Shown here: piece by piece, positions 44,255 to 52,161 of the stretch
Layout of the letters: each line of letters opens with the position of its first letter
Position numbering within the stretch: position 1 is the stretch's first letter
DNA from: Armatimonadota bacterium
Lineage (GTDB): Bacteria; Armatimonadota; HRBIN16
NCBI GenBank assembly: GCA_026003175.1
Contig: BPGT01000003.1
Coordinates: 424,340 to 488,339 of the forward strand
Reading direction: 5' to 3'
Length of the DNA: 64,000 bases
Translations under genes and position numbers: made by a program
The notes under the pieces: generated by a model
The model's input: only the letters and a program-made list of their open reading frames with translations
What the model was told of the DNA's origin: nothing
Databases searched by the model: none

Positions 44255-45400
44255 ATGAAACTACGACCTTTACTATGCACAGAAGCGCAGAGGCAGCACT
44301 GGCTGGAGCGGTTTGCGTCGCTACCCACTGTTCGGCTGACGCGACGTCAGGTATCGGATGTGGAACTGCTAGGCAACGGTGGTTACACGCCGCTCAGAGG
44401 TTATCTGAGCAAGCGCGATTACCGGAGCGTGCTCGTCGATATGCGCTTATCGGACGGGACGCCATGGAGCATCCCCATTACTCTGGCGGTGTCGCGGGAG
44501 GTAGCGCAGTCTATCAAGGGAGACACGACGGTGGGGCTAACGGACCCTGAGGGTACGCCTCTGGCGGTATTGCACGTGCACGAACGCTTCCATTACGACA
44601 AGCAGAGTGAAGCGAGACAGGTGTATGGTACCACCGACGAAGCGCATCCGGGGGTCGCGGCGCTCTACGCGCAGGGAGAGGTGTACCTGGCGGGCGAAGT
44701 AGAGGTATTGCAGCTACCCTGCCACAAAGATTTTCTTTCCTATCGCCTCACCCCCCAGCAGACGCGCGAAGTGTTCGCCAGGCGCGGATGGCGTACGGTT
44801 GTAGCGTTCCAGACGCGCAATCCTATCCATCGGGCGCACGAATACATCATCAAATGCGCTCTAGAGACAGTGGACGGGTTATTGTTGCATCCCATTGTGG
44901 GCGAAACCAAGTCGGACGATATCCCCGCCGATGTGCGCATCGCGTGCTACGAGGCACTGCTGGCGCATTACTTTCCTGCCGACCGCGTGCTGCTGGCGTT
45001 GAACCCGGCGGCGATGCGCTATGCCGGACCGCGCGAGGCTATCTTCCATGCTATTGTGCGGCGTAATTACGGCTGCACGCACTTCATCGTGGGCAGGGAC
45101 CATGCAGGCGTAGGGAACTATTACGGCACATATGATGCACACTACATCTTCCAGCACTTTGCGCCTGGCGAGTTGGGCATCACGCCACTCTTTTTTGACC
45201 ACACCTTCTACTGCCGGCGTTGCGAGGGGATGGCTTCTATCAAAACCTGTCCGCACGATGCTAGCGAGCGGGTGAACCTTAGCGGCACGCAGGTGCGCAA
45301 GATGCTCACAGAAGGAAAGCCGTTGCCTCCCGAGTTCACCCGCCCAGAGGTGGCACGGATACTGATGCGTGTGATGACAGCGAGCAGCGGAGGAGCGTAG
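44255..45400 (+). CDS. sat: Sulfate adenylyltransferase (ATP sulfurylase)
   Basis: A 381-residue single-chain ATP sulfurylase making APS from sulfate and ATP. Active-site motifs are FQTRNPIHRAHEY, HPIVGETKSDDIP, and VGRDHAGVGNYYG. A C-terminal zinc-type cluster (FYCRRCEGMASIKTCPH) is typical of Sat from bacteria and archaea. First gene of an assimilation operon: sat, PQ-loop, APS reductase, sulfite reductase, met8-type, SUMT. The ribosome-binding site is weak (GGTGA). Confidence 0.95.
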   Translation: MKLRPLLCTEAQRQHWLERFASLPTVRLTRRQVSDVELLGNGGYTPLRGYLSKRDYRSVLVDMRLSDGTPWSIPITLAVSREVAQSIKGDTTVGLTDPEGTPLAVLHVHERFHYDKQSEARQVYGTTDEAHPGVAALYAQGEVYLAGEVEVLQLPCHKDFLSYRLTPQQTREVFARRGWRTVVAFQTRNPIHRAHEYIIKCALETVDGLLLHPIVGETKSDDIPADVRIACYEALLAHYFPADRVLLALNPAAMRYAGPREAIFHAIVRRNYGCTHFIVGRDHAGVGNYYGTYDAHYIFQHFAPGELGITPLFFDHTFYCRRCEGMASIKTCPHDASERVNLSGTQVRKMLTEGKPLPPEFTRPEVARILMRVMTASSGGA

Positions 45401-45401
45401 C

Positions 45402-45698
45402 GTGTGGCAATGGGTGGCGACAATCGCGATGTGGCTGATGGAAACCTCCTACCTGCCTCAGGTTGTTCGGCTCTACCGCCTGAAGGAGGCGCAGGAGTTC
45501 AGCCTGCTGTTTCCTCTGATGAACCTGAGCGGGCGACTATTGCTGATGCTCTACACATACTCTCGCGGCGAGTACGTGCTCGCGTGGGGGTTTCTGGGTG
45601 GGTTAACTCTGCGAGGCACATTGCTGTTACAGGTGCTGTATTACCGATGGCGACGCAGGTATTATGACCGCCTGCGCAACACCACTTTGGGACTCTAA
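45402..45698 (+). CDS. Small PQ-loop (SemiSWEET-like) membrane protein
   Basis: A 98-residue protein with three hydrophobic helices. The first loop carries ETSYLPQVVRLYRLKEAQEFS, a PQ-loop motif like that of SemiSWEET and related half-transporters, which work as dimers. It starts with GTG one base after the sat stop and ends 18 bases before the APS reductase gene, so it is made with the sulfate reduction enzymes. Carrying sulfate, a sulfur compound or a sugar are all possible; the PQ-loop family is best known for sugars. Confidence 0.7.
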   Translation: MWQWVATIAMWLMETSYLPQVVRLYRLKEAQEFSLLFPLMNLSGRLLLMLYTYSRGEYVLAWGFLGGLTLRGTLLLQVLYYRWRRRYYDRLRNTTLGL

Positions 45699-45716
45699 TC
45701 AGGAGGGGGAACACGA

Positions 45717-46439
45717 ATGGTTTCTGCACAGACACTGGACGTTCAGCAATTGAACGCACAGTATGAGATCTTGCCACCGCAAGCGCTGTTACAGTGGGCG
45801 GTGGAACAGTTCGGTAACCGTGTGGCGCTGGCGTGCAGCTTCGGCGCGGAGGATGTGGTGCTGGTGGACATGCTGGTCAAAATCACTCCGCAGCCACGCA
45901 TCTTCGTGCTAGACACCGGCAGGCTCCATCAGGAGACGTACGACGTGATGGAACGGTGCCGACAGCGCTATCGCATCGAGTTCGAGGTGTACTTCCCACA
46001 GACCGCACTGGTGGAGCAGCTGCTGCGCACCAAAGGCGCGAACTCGTTTTACCTGTCGGTGGAGAACCGCAAGGAGTGCTGCCATATTCGTAAGGTGGAA
46101 CCTCTGGGGCGCGCGTTGCAGGGACTGCAAGCGTGGATTACGGGCTTGCGTCGTCAGCAGGCGGTCACGCGAGCAGGCTTGCCCAAAATAGAGGTAGACG
46201 ACGCGCACGGCGGGATACTGAAACTCAACCCGCTGGTAGACTGGAGCGAACAACAGGTTTGGGATTACATTCACACCCACAACGTACCCTACAATGTTCT
46301 GCACGACAGGGGGTTCCCAAGCATCGGTTGTGCACCCTGCACCCGCGCTATCCAGCCGGGCGAAGACATTCGCGCTGGTCGCTGGTGGTGGGAGACACCG
46401 GAACAGAAGGAGTGCGGGTTACACGTGAAGCCCAAATAG
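45717..46439 (+). CDS. cysH: Assimilatory adenylyl-sulfate (APS) reductase, [4Fe-4S] type
   Basis: A 240-residue PAPS-reductase-fold enzyme. CSFGAEDVVLVDM is the nucleotide loop, and the two cysteine pairs KECCHIRK (near 120) and GCAPCTR (near 205) bind the [4Fe-4S] cluster that marks APS rather than PAPS reductases. The catalytic cysteine is in KECGLHVK at the end. It reduces APS to sulfite with thioredoxin. No APS kinase gene is present, which agrees with the APS route. AGGAGGGGG precedes the ATG. Confidence 0.93.
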   Translation: MVSAQTLDVQQLNAQYEILPPQALLQWAVEQFGNRVALACSFGAEDVVLVDMLVKITPQPRIFVLDTGRLHQETYDVMERCRQRYRIEFEVYFPQTALVEQLLRTKGANSFYLSVENRKECCHIRKVEPLGRALQGLQAWITGLRRQQAVTRAGLPKIEVDDAHGGILKLNPLVDWSEQQVWDYIHTHNVPYNVLHDRGFPSIGCAPCTRAIQPGEDIRAGRWWWETPEQKECGLHVKPK

Positions 46440-46451
46440 GAGGGCAAGACC

Positions 46452-48080
46452 ATGAACGAGCCTGAACGCATCAAGAAAGAGAAAGACGGGCTGGATGTTT
46501 ATGAAGACATCCTGCGCTATGCGCGCACCGGCTATCACTCCATCCATCCCGACGACATGTACCGGTTCCGCTGGTACGGTCTGTACGAGCAGAAGCCAAA
46601 GAACGGGCACTTCATGCTGCGGGTAAAGATACCCGGCGGAGAGCTTACCTCTGCGCAGATGCGCACGCTGGGCGAAATCGCCGAGCGGTACGCACGCGGC
46701 TTCGCCGACATCACCACCCGTCAGAACTTCCAGTTCCACTGGATAACCATCGAGGACGTACCCGACATCTTCGACAGGCTACATCGGGTGGGACTGACCA
46801 CCTCCGGCGCGTGTGGGGACATCACGCGCAATGTGGTCGGCTGCCCCGTGGCAGGCATCGACCCCAGCGAGATCCTGGACGGACGCCCCTACGTGCTGGC
46901 GGTCACCAACTATTTTCTCAACAACCGCGAGTTCTCCGACCTGCCGCGCAAGTACAAGATGTCGGTGGCGGGATGCGCGGTGCATTGCGCTCAGCCCGAA
47001 ATCAACGACGTGGGCGCAACTGCGGTACGTCGCAAGAGGCTGAACGGAGAGTGGGAGTACGGCTTCCATATGCGCGTGGGTGGCGGGCTAAGCAGTCGTC
47101 CTTACTTTGCGCAAAAGCTGAATATGTTCGTGCCGCCGGAGAAGCTGGTGGATGTTATCCGCGCCATCACCGAAATCTTCCGTGACTTCGGCTATCGTGA
47201 GAACCGCAAACGCGCCCGGTTGAAGTTCCTCGTGGCGGACTGGGGTATCGAGCGGTTCGAACAGGAGGTACGCGCCCGCCTGGACTGGACGCCGGAACCG
47301 GCAATCGAATGGGAAGAGCCTTTCCGCGTCTATCGCGACCACATCGGGGTTCATCCGCAGAAACAGGAGGGCATGTACTGGGTGGGCGTCGCGGTGCTGG
47401 GCGGGCGGATTCGCGCCGAGCAGATGCTGGCGTCCGCTGCGCTGGCAGAGCAGTTCGGGCGGGGCATCCTGCGCACCACCAACCAGCAGAACCTGTTGAT
47501 ACCGTACGTATCCCAGCAGCATGTGGACGTTCTGGTGCGCGAGATGGAGAAGGTCAGCCTGCCGCATATAGCCTCTCCCTTCCGACGCGCTGCGGTAGCG
47601 TGCACCGGCAACGAGTTCTGCAACCTCGCTATCACCGAAACCAAACGGCTTATTGTGGAGATTGTGGAACATCTGGAGCGCACCGTACCGCTGGACGAGC
47701 CTATCCGCATCAACCTCAACGGCTGTCCCAACGACTGCGGTCAGCACCATATCGGTGATATCGGTTTGCAAGGATGCCTGGTCAATGTGGGTGGACAGAA
47801 GGTGGAAGGGTACGACATCGCGCTAGGAGGGCGTTTAGGGCGCGACGCTCGCTTCGTCCGTCCGATATGGCGCAAAGTACCTGCCACGCAGGTGAAGTTC
47901 GCTCTGGAACGTCTGCTGAACAACTACCTTGCTCTGCGCGATCCGGAAGAAGACTTCAGCGACTTCGTAGACCGTCACACCGACGAGGAGCTGGCTTCCA
48001 TGATGCGGGTGGAGTTTGCGGAAGGAGTGGACGACCCTCTGCTACCGATGCCGCCGCCCGCAGAACTGGTGGAGGGGTAG
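46452..48080 (+). CDS. Ferredoxin-type sulfite (or nitrite) reductase, sirohaem
   Basis: A 542-residue enzyme with two ferrodoxin-like domains. The sirohaem/[4Fe-4S] cysteines are in CTGNEFC (near 382) and NGCPNDCGQHHIGDIG (near 420), and the substrate-site TTRQNFQFHWI is present. Nitrite and sulfite reductases of this type are hard to separate by motif; the operon with sat and APS reductase makes six-electron reduction of sulfite to sulfide the likely job. It starts 12 bases after the APS reductase stop. Confidence 0.9.
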   Translation: MNEPERIKKEKDGLDVYEDILRYARTGYHSIHPDDMYRFRWYGLYEQKPKNGHFMLRVKIPGGELTSAQMRTLGEIAERYARGFADITTRQNFQFHWITIEDVPDIFDRLHRVGLTTSGACGDITRNVVGCPVAGIDPSEILDGRPYVLAVTNYFLNNREFSDLPRKYKMSVAGCAVHCAQPEINDVGATAVRRKRLNGEWEYGFHMRVGGGLSSRPYFAQKLNMFVPPEKLVDVIRAITEIFRDFGYRENRKRARLKFLVADWGIERFEQEVRARLDWTPEPAIEWEEPFRVYRDHIGVHPQKQEGMYWVGVAVLGGRIRAEQMLASAALAEQFGRGILRTTNQQNLLIPYVSQQHVDVLVREMEKVSLPHIASPFRRAAVACTGNEFCNLAITETKRLIVEIVEHLERTVPLDEPIRINLNGCPNDCGQHHIGDIGLQGCLVNVGGQKVEGYDIALGGRLGRDARFVRPIWRKVPATQVKFALERLLNNYLALRDPEEDFSDFVDRHTDEELASMMRVEFAEGVDDPLLPMPPPAELVEG

Positions 48081-48082
48081 GG

Positions 48083-48754
48083 ATGGGCTACTACCCTGTG
48101 TTTCTGGACTTGCGGGGGCGTGATTGTTTGGTTGTGGGCGGCGGTGCAGTGGCGTGTGAAAAGATAGCTGCGCTGCTGGACGCAGAGGCGTGCGTAACGG
48201 TCGTCGCCCCCGAAGCGGTAGAGCAGGTAGCGGAGTGGGATGAGCAGGGCAGGGTTCGCTGGATTCGCCGCGCGTGGAGACCTGAAGACGTTCGCGGGCG
48301 GTTCCTCGTTATCGCCGCCACAGACGACCCCACACTGCACCGCGAGATATACCGCGTCGTCAGTGCCCAGAACCGTTTGGTTAACACCGTAGACGACCTA
48401 GCCTCCTGCAACTTTATCTGCCCGGCGGTAGCGCAGGCAGGTGTTGTGAAGGTAGCGGTCTCTACGGCGGGTTGTAGCCCCGCACTGGCGCAACGCTTGC
48501 GTGACCGGATTCGGGAAGAGATTCTTGGCGAAGACACAGGCAAGTTGGCGCAATATTTGGGGGAGAAGCGTTCTCTGGTCAAAGCGCGGCTTGTTGGTTA
48601 TGAGCACAGACAGGCGTTCTGGCAGCGTGTACTGGATTCGCCAGTTCCCGCGTTGCTGTCACTGGGGCTTGTCAGGGAGGCTGACCTTCTGTTCGAGGAG
48701 ATGCTGGCGGAGGCGGCAGAGGTCCTTGTCCCAGCAGGCGGCGTAGCGATATGA
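48083..48754 (+). CDS. Precorrin-2 dehydrogenase/sirohydrochlorin ferrochelatase (Met8/CysG-N type)
   Basis: A 223-residue protein. YYPVFLDLRGRDCLVVGGGAVACEKIAALL is the NAD-binding start, then FLVIAATDD, NTVDDLASCNFICPA, VAVSTAGCSPALAQRLRDRI, as in the N-terminal half of CysG. It oxidises precorrin-2 and inserts iron to finish sirohaem, the cofactor of the reductase encoded just upstream. The ATG at 48083 lies 2 bases after that stop, with GGAGGGG in front. The frame is open further upstream (to 47774) inside the reductase gene, but that part is a shadow. Confidence 0.9.
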   Translation: MGYYPVFLDLRGRDCLVVGGGAVACEKIAALLDAEACVTVVAPEAVEQVAEWDEQGRVRWIRRAWRPEDVRGRFLVIAATDDPTLHREIYRVVSAQNRLVNTVDDLASCNFICPAVAQAGVVKVAVSTAGCSPALAQRLRDRIREEILGEDTGKLAQYLGEKRSLVKARLVGYEHRQAFWQRVLDSPVPALLSLGLVREADLLFEEMLAEAAEVLVPAGGVAI

Positions 48755-48767
48755 GGGGGAAAGCATA

Positions 48768-49571
48768 GTGAGACACGGCAGAGTATATCTGGTAGGTGCA
48801 GGACCCGGTGACCCCGATCTGATCACGCTCAAGGCAGTACGCTGCCTGCAACGGGCGGACGTTGTGCTATACGACCGCCTGGTATCTCCCTTGCTGCTCA
48901 CATATGCGCCGCCTGAGGCGGTGTGTGAATATGTTGGCAAAGAGTACGGTGAAGACAGCTGCGCCCGCCAGAGTGCGATTATCGATCGCATGATTGCCGA
49001 GGCGCGACTGGGCAAAACGGTGGTTCGGCTGAAAGGTGGCGACCCCTTCGTGTTCGGTAGAGGCGGAGAGGAGCTGCTCGCACTGGCACAAGCCGGAATA
49101 AGCGTGGAGGTCGTACCAGGGGTGAGCGCGGCTATCGCTGCACCTGCCAGTGCAGGGATACCGGTCACCTTCCGGGGTGTAGCGAGAGCGTTCGGCGTTT
49201 TTACCGGATATGCCGAATCCGGCGAGGAGGCGACCGACTGGCAGCTCGCCGCGAGAATGCCGACAGCGGTGTTTCTAATGTCCGTGCAGAGGTTAAGTTG
49301 TATCGCTCAGTCTCTGGTGCAAAACGGTCGTCATCCTGAAACGCCGGTTGCAGTGGTACAGAACGGCACCCTGCCGGAGCAGCAGGTATATTGGGGTACT
49401 CTCCGCGATTTGATAGAAGACGAACACTCTTTTGCACCGCCCGCTACGCTGGTGGTAGGCGAGGTAGTTCGTATCGGACAGCACGCCGCGTCCCTGTCGC
49501 GCATAGTGGTTGCCGTTCAGGAAATGCTCACCACAGCGGTATCAATGCCTGCGCGTGATGGTTCAGGTTAA
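48768..49571 (+). CDS. cobA: Uroporphyrinogen-III C-methyltransferase
   Basis: A 267-residue SUMT that puts two methyl groups on uroporphyrinogen III to make precorrin-2. Conserved parts are VYLVGAGPGDPDLITLKAVRCLQRADVVLYDRLVS, RLKGGDPFVFGRGGEE, VVPGVSAAIAAPASAGIPVTF and TAVFLMSV. Start GTG at 48768 with AGGGGGA nine bases upstream. With the preceding gene it gives a complete sirohaem branch inside the sulfate operon. The HemD activity that makes the substrate is not encoded here. Confidence 0.93.
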   Translation: MRHGRVYLVGAGPGDPDLITLKAVRCLQRADVVLYDRLVSPLLLTYAPPEAVCEYVGKEYGEDSCARQSAIIDRMIAEARLGKTVVRLKGGDPFVFGRGGEELLALAQAGISVEVVPGVSAAIAAPASAGIPVTFRGVARAFGVFTGYAESGEEATDWQLAARMPTAVFLMSVQRLSCIAQSLVQNGRHPETPVAVVQNGTLPEQQVYWGTLRDLIEDEHSFAPPATLVVGEVVRIGQHAASLSRIVVAVQEMLTTAVSMPARDGSG

Positions 49572-49630
49572 TCAATCCCTGCCCTTGCCTGCGAGAAATG
49601 TCCCATTTACCGACGGAGCCGAGCCACGAA

Positions 49631-49656
49631 AGCAGCGGGTAACGACCCCCGCTGCT
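49631..49656 (+). terminator. Hairpin after the sulfate operon
   Basis: AGCAGCGGG and CCCGCTGCT form a 9-bp GC-rich stem around a short loop, about 60 bases after the cobA stop. No long T run follows, so it may end transcription only in part. Confidence 0.5.
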
Positions 49657-49793
49657 ACCTTGAGCACACTGTACCCCCCATTCTATCATTCCTTATTGCG
49701 GGCAACACTTTCCTGCCCAACAGGATAGCACCCATTCAAAGGGGAAATATTAGCACGCGAACAACCATCACGTTCAGACAGGAGAGAGGGGTT

Positions 49794-50624
49794 ATGCCTG
49801 ACCAACTGATAGCCGGTAACTGGAAAATGCACGGCACGGTGGCGTGGTCACTCGCGCTGGTGGAGGATCTCAAACATCGCAACCTCGACGCGCTGAACGC
49901 GGAGGTATGCATTTGCCCACCCTTTACCGCGCTGTACGCCGTGCATCAGGCGTTACGCGGCACCGACATCAAACTGGGGGCGCAGGACGTGTTCTGGAAG
50001 GACCAGGGCGCTTATACCAGCCAGATATCCCCACCGATGCTGACCGAACTGGGGGTGAGTTACGTGATTATCGGTCACTCCGAGACACGCGGACGCTTCG
50101 GCGTGCCGGAACCCGACCTCACCGAAGACATCCTGCGCCACTTTGGCGAGAACGACGCCACGGTGAACCTGAAGGTGAAAGCGGCTTTGTTGCACGGGCT
50201 GACGCCTATCGTGTGTGTGGGCGAGACCCTCGCCGAGCGGCAGGCTGGGCAGACCGATGCGGTGATTACCGCACAGGTGACGCGCGACATCGACGGTCTG
50301 GACCCGGCAGAGGTCGGCTGTCTGGTCTTCGCTTACGAGCCTGTGTGGGCAATTGGTACAGGTGAGGTGTGCGACGCCCCAGAGGCGAACCGCGTGTGCG
50401 CCTTGATTCGGCGCATTGTCACGGACATCTGCGGCAAGGAGGCAGCACAAAGCTTGCGCGTGCTGTACGGTGGCTCCGTGAAGCCCGACAATGCGCACGA
50501 CCTGCTGGCACAGCCTCATGTCGACGGTGCGCTGGTGGGTGGAGCCAGCCTGAACGCCAGCTCCTTTGCGGAGATTGTATCGCACGCGCACAAGATTGCG
50601 GAGCGTCGCAACAACGGCGGTTAA
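49794..50624 (+). CDS. tpiA: Triosephosphate isomerase
   Basis: A 276-residue glycolytic enzyme interconverting DHAP and glyceraldehyde-3-phosphate. Catalytic Lys is in AGNWKMHGT, His in VIIGHSETR, Glu in AYEPVWAIGTG, and the phosphate loop is in LYGGSVKPDN. Length is slightly above the usual 250 residues. GGAGAGAGGGG lies just before the ATG. The gene is the last chromosomal one before the tRNA attachment site. Confidence 0.95.
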   Translation: MPDQLIAGNWKMHGTVAWSLALVEDLKHRNLDALNAEVCICPPFTALYAVHQALRGTDIKLGAQDVFWKDQGAYTSQISPPMLTELGVSYVIIGHSETRGRFGVPEPDLTEDILRHFGENDATVNLKVKAALLHGLTPIVCVGETLAERQAGQTDAVITAQVTRDIDGLDPAEVGCLVFAYEPVWAIGTGEVCDAPEANRVCALIRRIVTDICGKEAAQSLRVLYGGSVKPDNAHDLLAQPHVDGALVGGASLNASSFAEIVSHAHKIAERRNNGG

Positions 50625-50627
50625 ACC

Positions 50628-50656
50628 TTGCGCGCGGGGGCAATTTGCGGTATAAT
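50628..50656 (+). promoter_or_regulatory. Promoter of the tRNA-Arg gene
   Basis: TTGCGC (50628-50633), a 17-base spacer and perfect TATAAT (50651-50656) lie 24 bases before the tRNA 5' end. Confidence 0.6.
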
Positions 50657-50680
50657 GGCTTTGTAGGAAGAGCCTGCCCT

Positions 50681-50720
50681 GCCCCCGTAGCTCAGCAGGA
50701 CAGAGCAACTGCCTTCTAAT
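50681..50720 (+). pseudogene. 5' half of tRNA-Arg(TCT), attachment site of the integrated element
   Basis: GCCCCCG acceptor strand, TA, GCTC..GAGC D-arm and the anticodon arm ACTGC CTTCTAA give the first half of a tRNA-Arg with anticodon TCT. The expected 3' strand (GCAGT, variable loop, T-arm, acceptor) is absent: after the loop the sequence goes on TCACTCC. A tyrosine integrase follows at 50828. Breaking a tRNA at the anticodon loop is a known integrase target class. The missing half should lie at the other end of the element, beyond the window. Confidence 0.8.
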
Positions 50721-50740
50721 CACTCCAAAGTGACAGTAAA

Positions 50741-50778
50741 GGCGTGTCTGCACCAGATATGGTATGGACACGCCCTTT
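50741..50778 (+). terminator. Hairpin terminator between tRNA half and integrase
   Basis: GGCGTGTC and GACACGCC (50741-50748, 50767-50774) form an 8-bp stem, extendable by flanking A and T bases, followed by CTTTT. It would stop transcripts from the tRNA promoter before they enter the integrase gene. A 15-base direct repeat GTCTGCACCAGATAT (50746-50760 and 50787-50801) overlaps the loop. Confidence 0.6.
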
Positions 50779-50827
50779 TGTCCTCCGTCTGCACCAGATA
50801 TTGTGTTTGACAGGAGGATGGCTTACC

Positions 50828-51736
50828 ATGAACAGCAACTGCGCACAGGAATTACAACGCCTCAAGGACATCTGGTTGGACTACAAACGCAGCCAGAACC
50901 TCTCGCCCCGCTCCATTGAAGCCTACGACAAACGGGTGTCCTGGTTCATAAAGTACATGGACGGGTTCAACCTGCAAAGCGCAGAGGACATCAAACCAGC
51001 GCATATCGTGGTATACATGCAATACCTGCGTGAACTGGGATGGTCATCGGAATCGGTCTTTGATTACTGCAAAGACGTGCGCATCTGGTGGAGATGGTTG
51101 CATAAGATGGAACTGGTCAACCAGGACATCATGCGCAAAGTGGAGCTGCCTAAACGTGTGGACGTGGCTAAAACGGCACTCAACGATGAGCAACTGCACA
51201 AACTGCTGGATGCATGTGACGGTAAAGACTGGTTGTCCAGACGAGACCGCGCAATCATCGCTACCCTGGTAGACACAGGACTGCGCGCCTCGGAGTTCCT
51301 CACTATGACGGTAGCGGACGGTAAGAACGGCAGATTCATTGTGACCGGTAAAGGCGCACGACAGAGAATGGTGGTGCTATCCCGTGATGCACAACTGGAG
51401 ATCCTCCGATACCTCAAAAGCGTGCCGTTCCCACTGGAGGACGGGGATAAACTGTGGCAGGGCACAAAGGGACCACTCACACTGTACGGACTGTATCAGG
51501 TGGTACGTGCAGCAGGGGAACGCGCAGGCGTGGAAGTGACACCTCATGCATTGAGACGTACCTGCGCTACCTCTATGCTGCGGGCAGGAGCATCTCTGGA
51601 AGTGGTGCGCGTGACACTTGGACATAGCGGATACAGTATCCTGCAGAAGTATATCCGACTCTCAGAGGAGGATATCGCCGAACAACACGAACGATATTCA
51701 CCACTGCAACGCCTCAGAAGGAAGCGCAGGAGATAA
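50828..51736 (+). CDS. Tyrosine recombinase (XerC/D-like integrase)
   Basis: A 302-residue integrase. The N-terminal SAM-like DNA-binding domain (YKRSQNLSPRSIEAYDKRVSWF) is followed by a catalytic domain with Arg in TGLRASEF near residue 150, HALRRT near 240, LGHSGY near 264 and the nucleophile Tyr in LQKYIRL near 273. It inserts or excises DNA at short core sites. The ATG at 50828 has AGGAGG ten bases upstream; a longer frame from 50744 reads through the terminator and was not used. Its place next to a broken tRNA makes it the enzyme of this element. Confidence 0.92.
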   Translation: MNSNCAQELQRLKDIWLDYKRSQNLSPRSIEAYDKRVSWFIKYMDGFNLQSAEDIKPAHIVVYMQYLRELGWSSESVFDYCKDVRIWWRWLHKMELVNQDIMRKVELPKRVDVAKTALNDEQLHKLLDACDGKDWLSRRDRAIIATLVDTGLRASEFLTMTVADGKNGRFIVTGKGARQRMVVLSRDAQLEILRYLKSVPFPLEDGDKLWQGTKGPLTLYGLYQVVRAAGERAGVEVTPHALRRTCATSMLRAGASLEVVRVTLGHSGYSILQKYIRLSEEDIAEQHERYSPLQRLRRKRRR

Positions 51737-51743
51737 ACAGAAT

Positions 51744-51763
51744 GGGCTGGTTTACACCAGCCC
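51744..51763. terminator. Hairpin between integrase and small minus-strand frame
   Basis: GGGCTGG and CCAGCCC form a perfect 7-bp stem with a 6-base loop, 7 bases after the integrase stop. There is no strong T run on either side; it may serve both converging frames. Confidence 0.5.
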
Positions 51764-51770
51764 CAGACAC

Positions 51771-51887
51771 TTACTCTATACTCCCTTCACCGGACGCCGC
51801 ATACAACCATCCGGCAACGAAGCCGAGTAACCAGCCGCCGATGAAGGAGAGAACCATCTTGATGGTAATGGCTAACTGGAGGTCCAA
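51771..51887 (-). CDS. Possible 38-residue membrane peptide
   Basis: A TTG-initiated frame with AGG nearby encodes a short peptide with one hydrophobic helix rich in glycine and aromatic residues (FIGGWLLGFVAGWLYAA). It is too short to identify. Such peptides on elements can be holin-, toxin- or bacteriocin-like, but nothing beyond the helix supports this. It converges on the integrase gene with a hairpin in between. Confidence 0.3.
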   Translation of the reverse strand: MDLQLAITIKMVLSFIGGWLLGFVAGWLYAASGEGSIE

Positions 51888-52100
51888 CCTGCATCACCTG
51901 CCTCTGCGATATGGAGAGACACCAGTACCGCGAGGCGGTCTACTCTCAGGAGGAGAGGTCAACGCTTCATATACCTCGCTGCTGGATAACTCTACCGGAC
52001 CGCAGCAGAGGAGAGCGTTGTTACTGCGCCAGTAGTGATAGGTGACCCCAACACTTCCAACCTTTTTATGATATTTTAATAGTGTTGCCCACAAAATCAC

Positions 52101-52129
52101 TTGACACGTTACAATTCCTGCATTATAAT
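52101..52129 (+). promoter_or_regulatory. Consensus sigma-70 promoter of the TPR-RHS operon
   Basis: TTGACA (52101-52106), 17-base spacer, TATAAT (52124-52129): a perfect match, 32 bases before the TPR start. This is the strongest promoter in the window. Confidence 0.75.
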
Positions 52130-52161
52130 AATGGTACAGGCTTTTATCTGGAGGGATGGCG

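Larger units (their letters stand above)
51737..52161. other. Intergenic region between integrase and TPR gene
   Basis: Contains a shared terminator hairpin, a possible 38-codon membrane peptide gene on the minus strand and the consensus promoter of the RHS operon, each listed separately. 51900-52080 has no other supported feature. Confidence 0.6.

Noticed and set aside
50681-50828. Group I intron in tRNA-Arg
   Set aside because: The split is at the anticodon loop, but no 3' exon follows within intron length and a tyrosine integrase comes next.
51742-52035. 97-codon open frame after the integrase
   Set aside because: Starts in the terminator hairpin, low-complexity, no ribosome-binding site, no domain.
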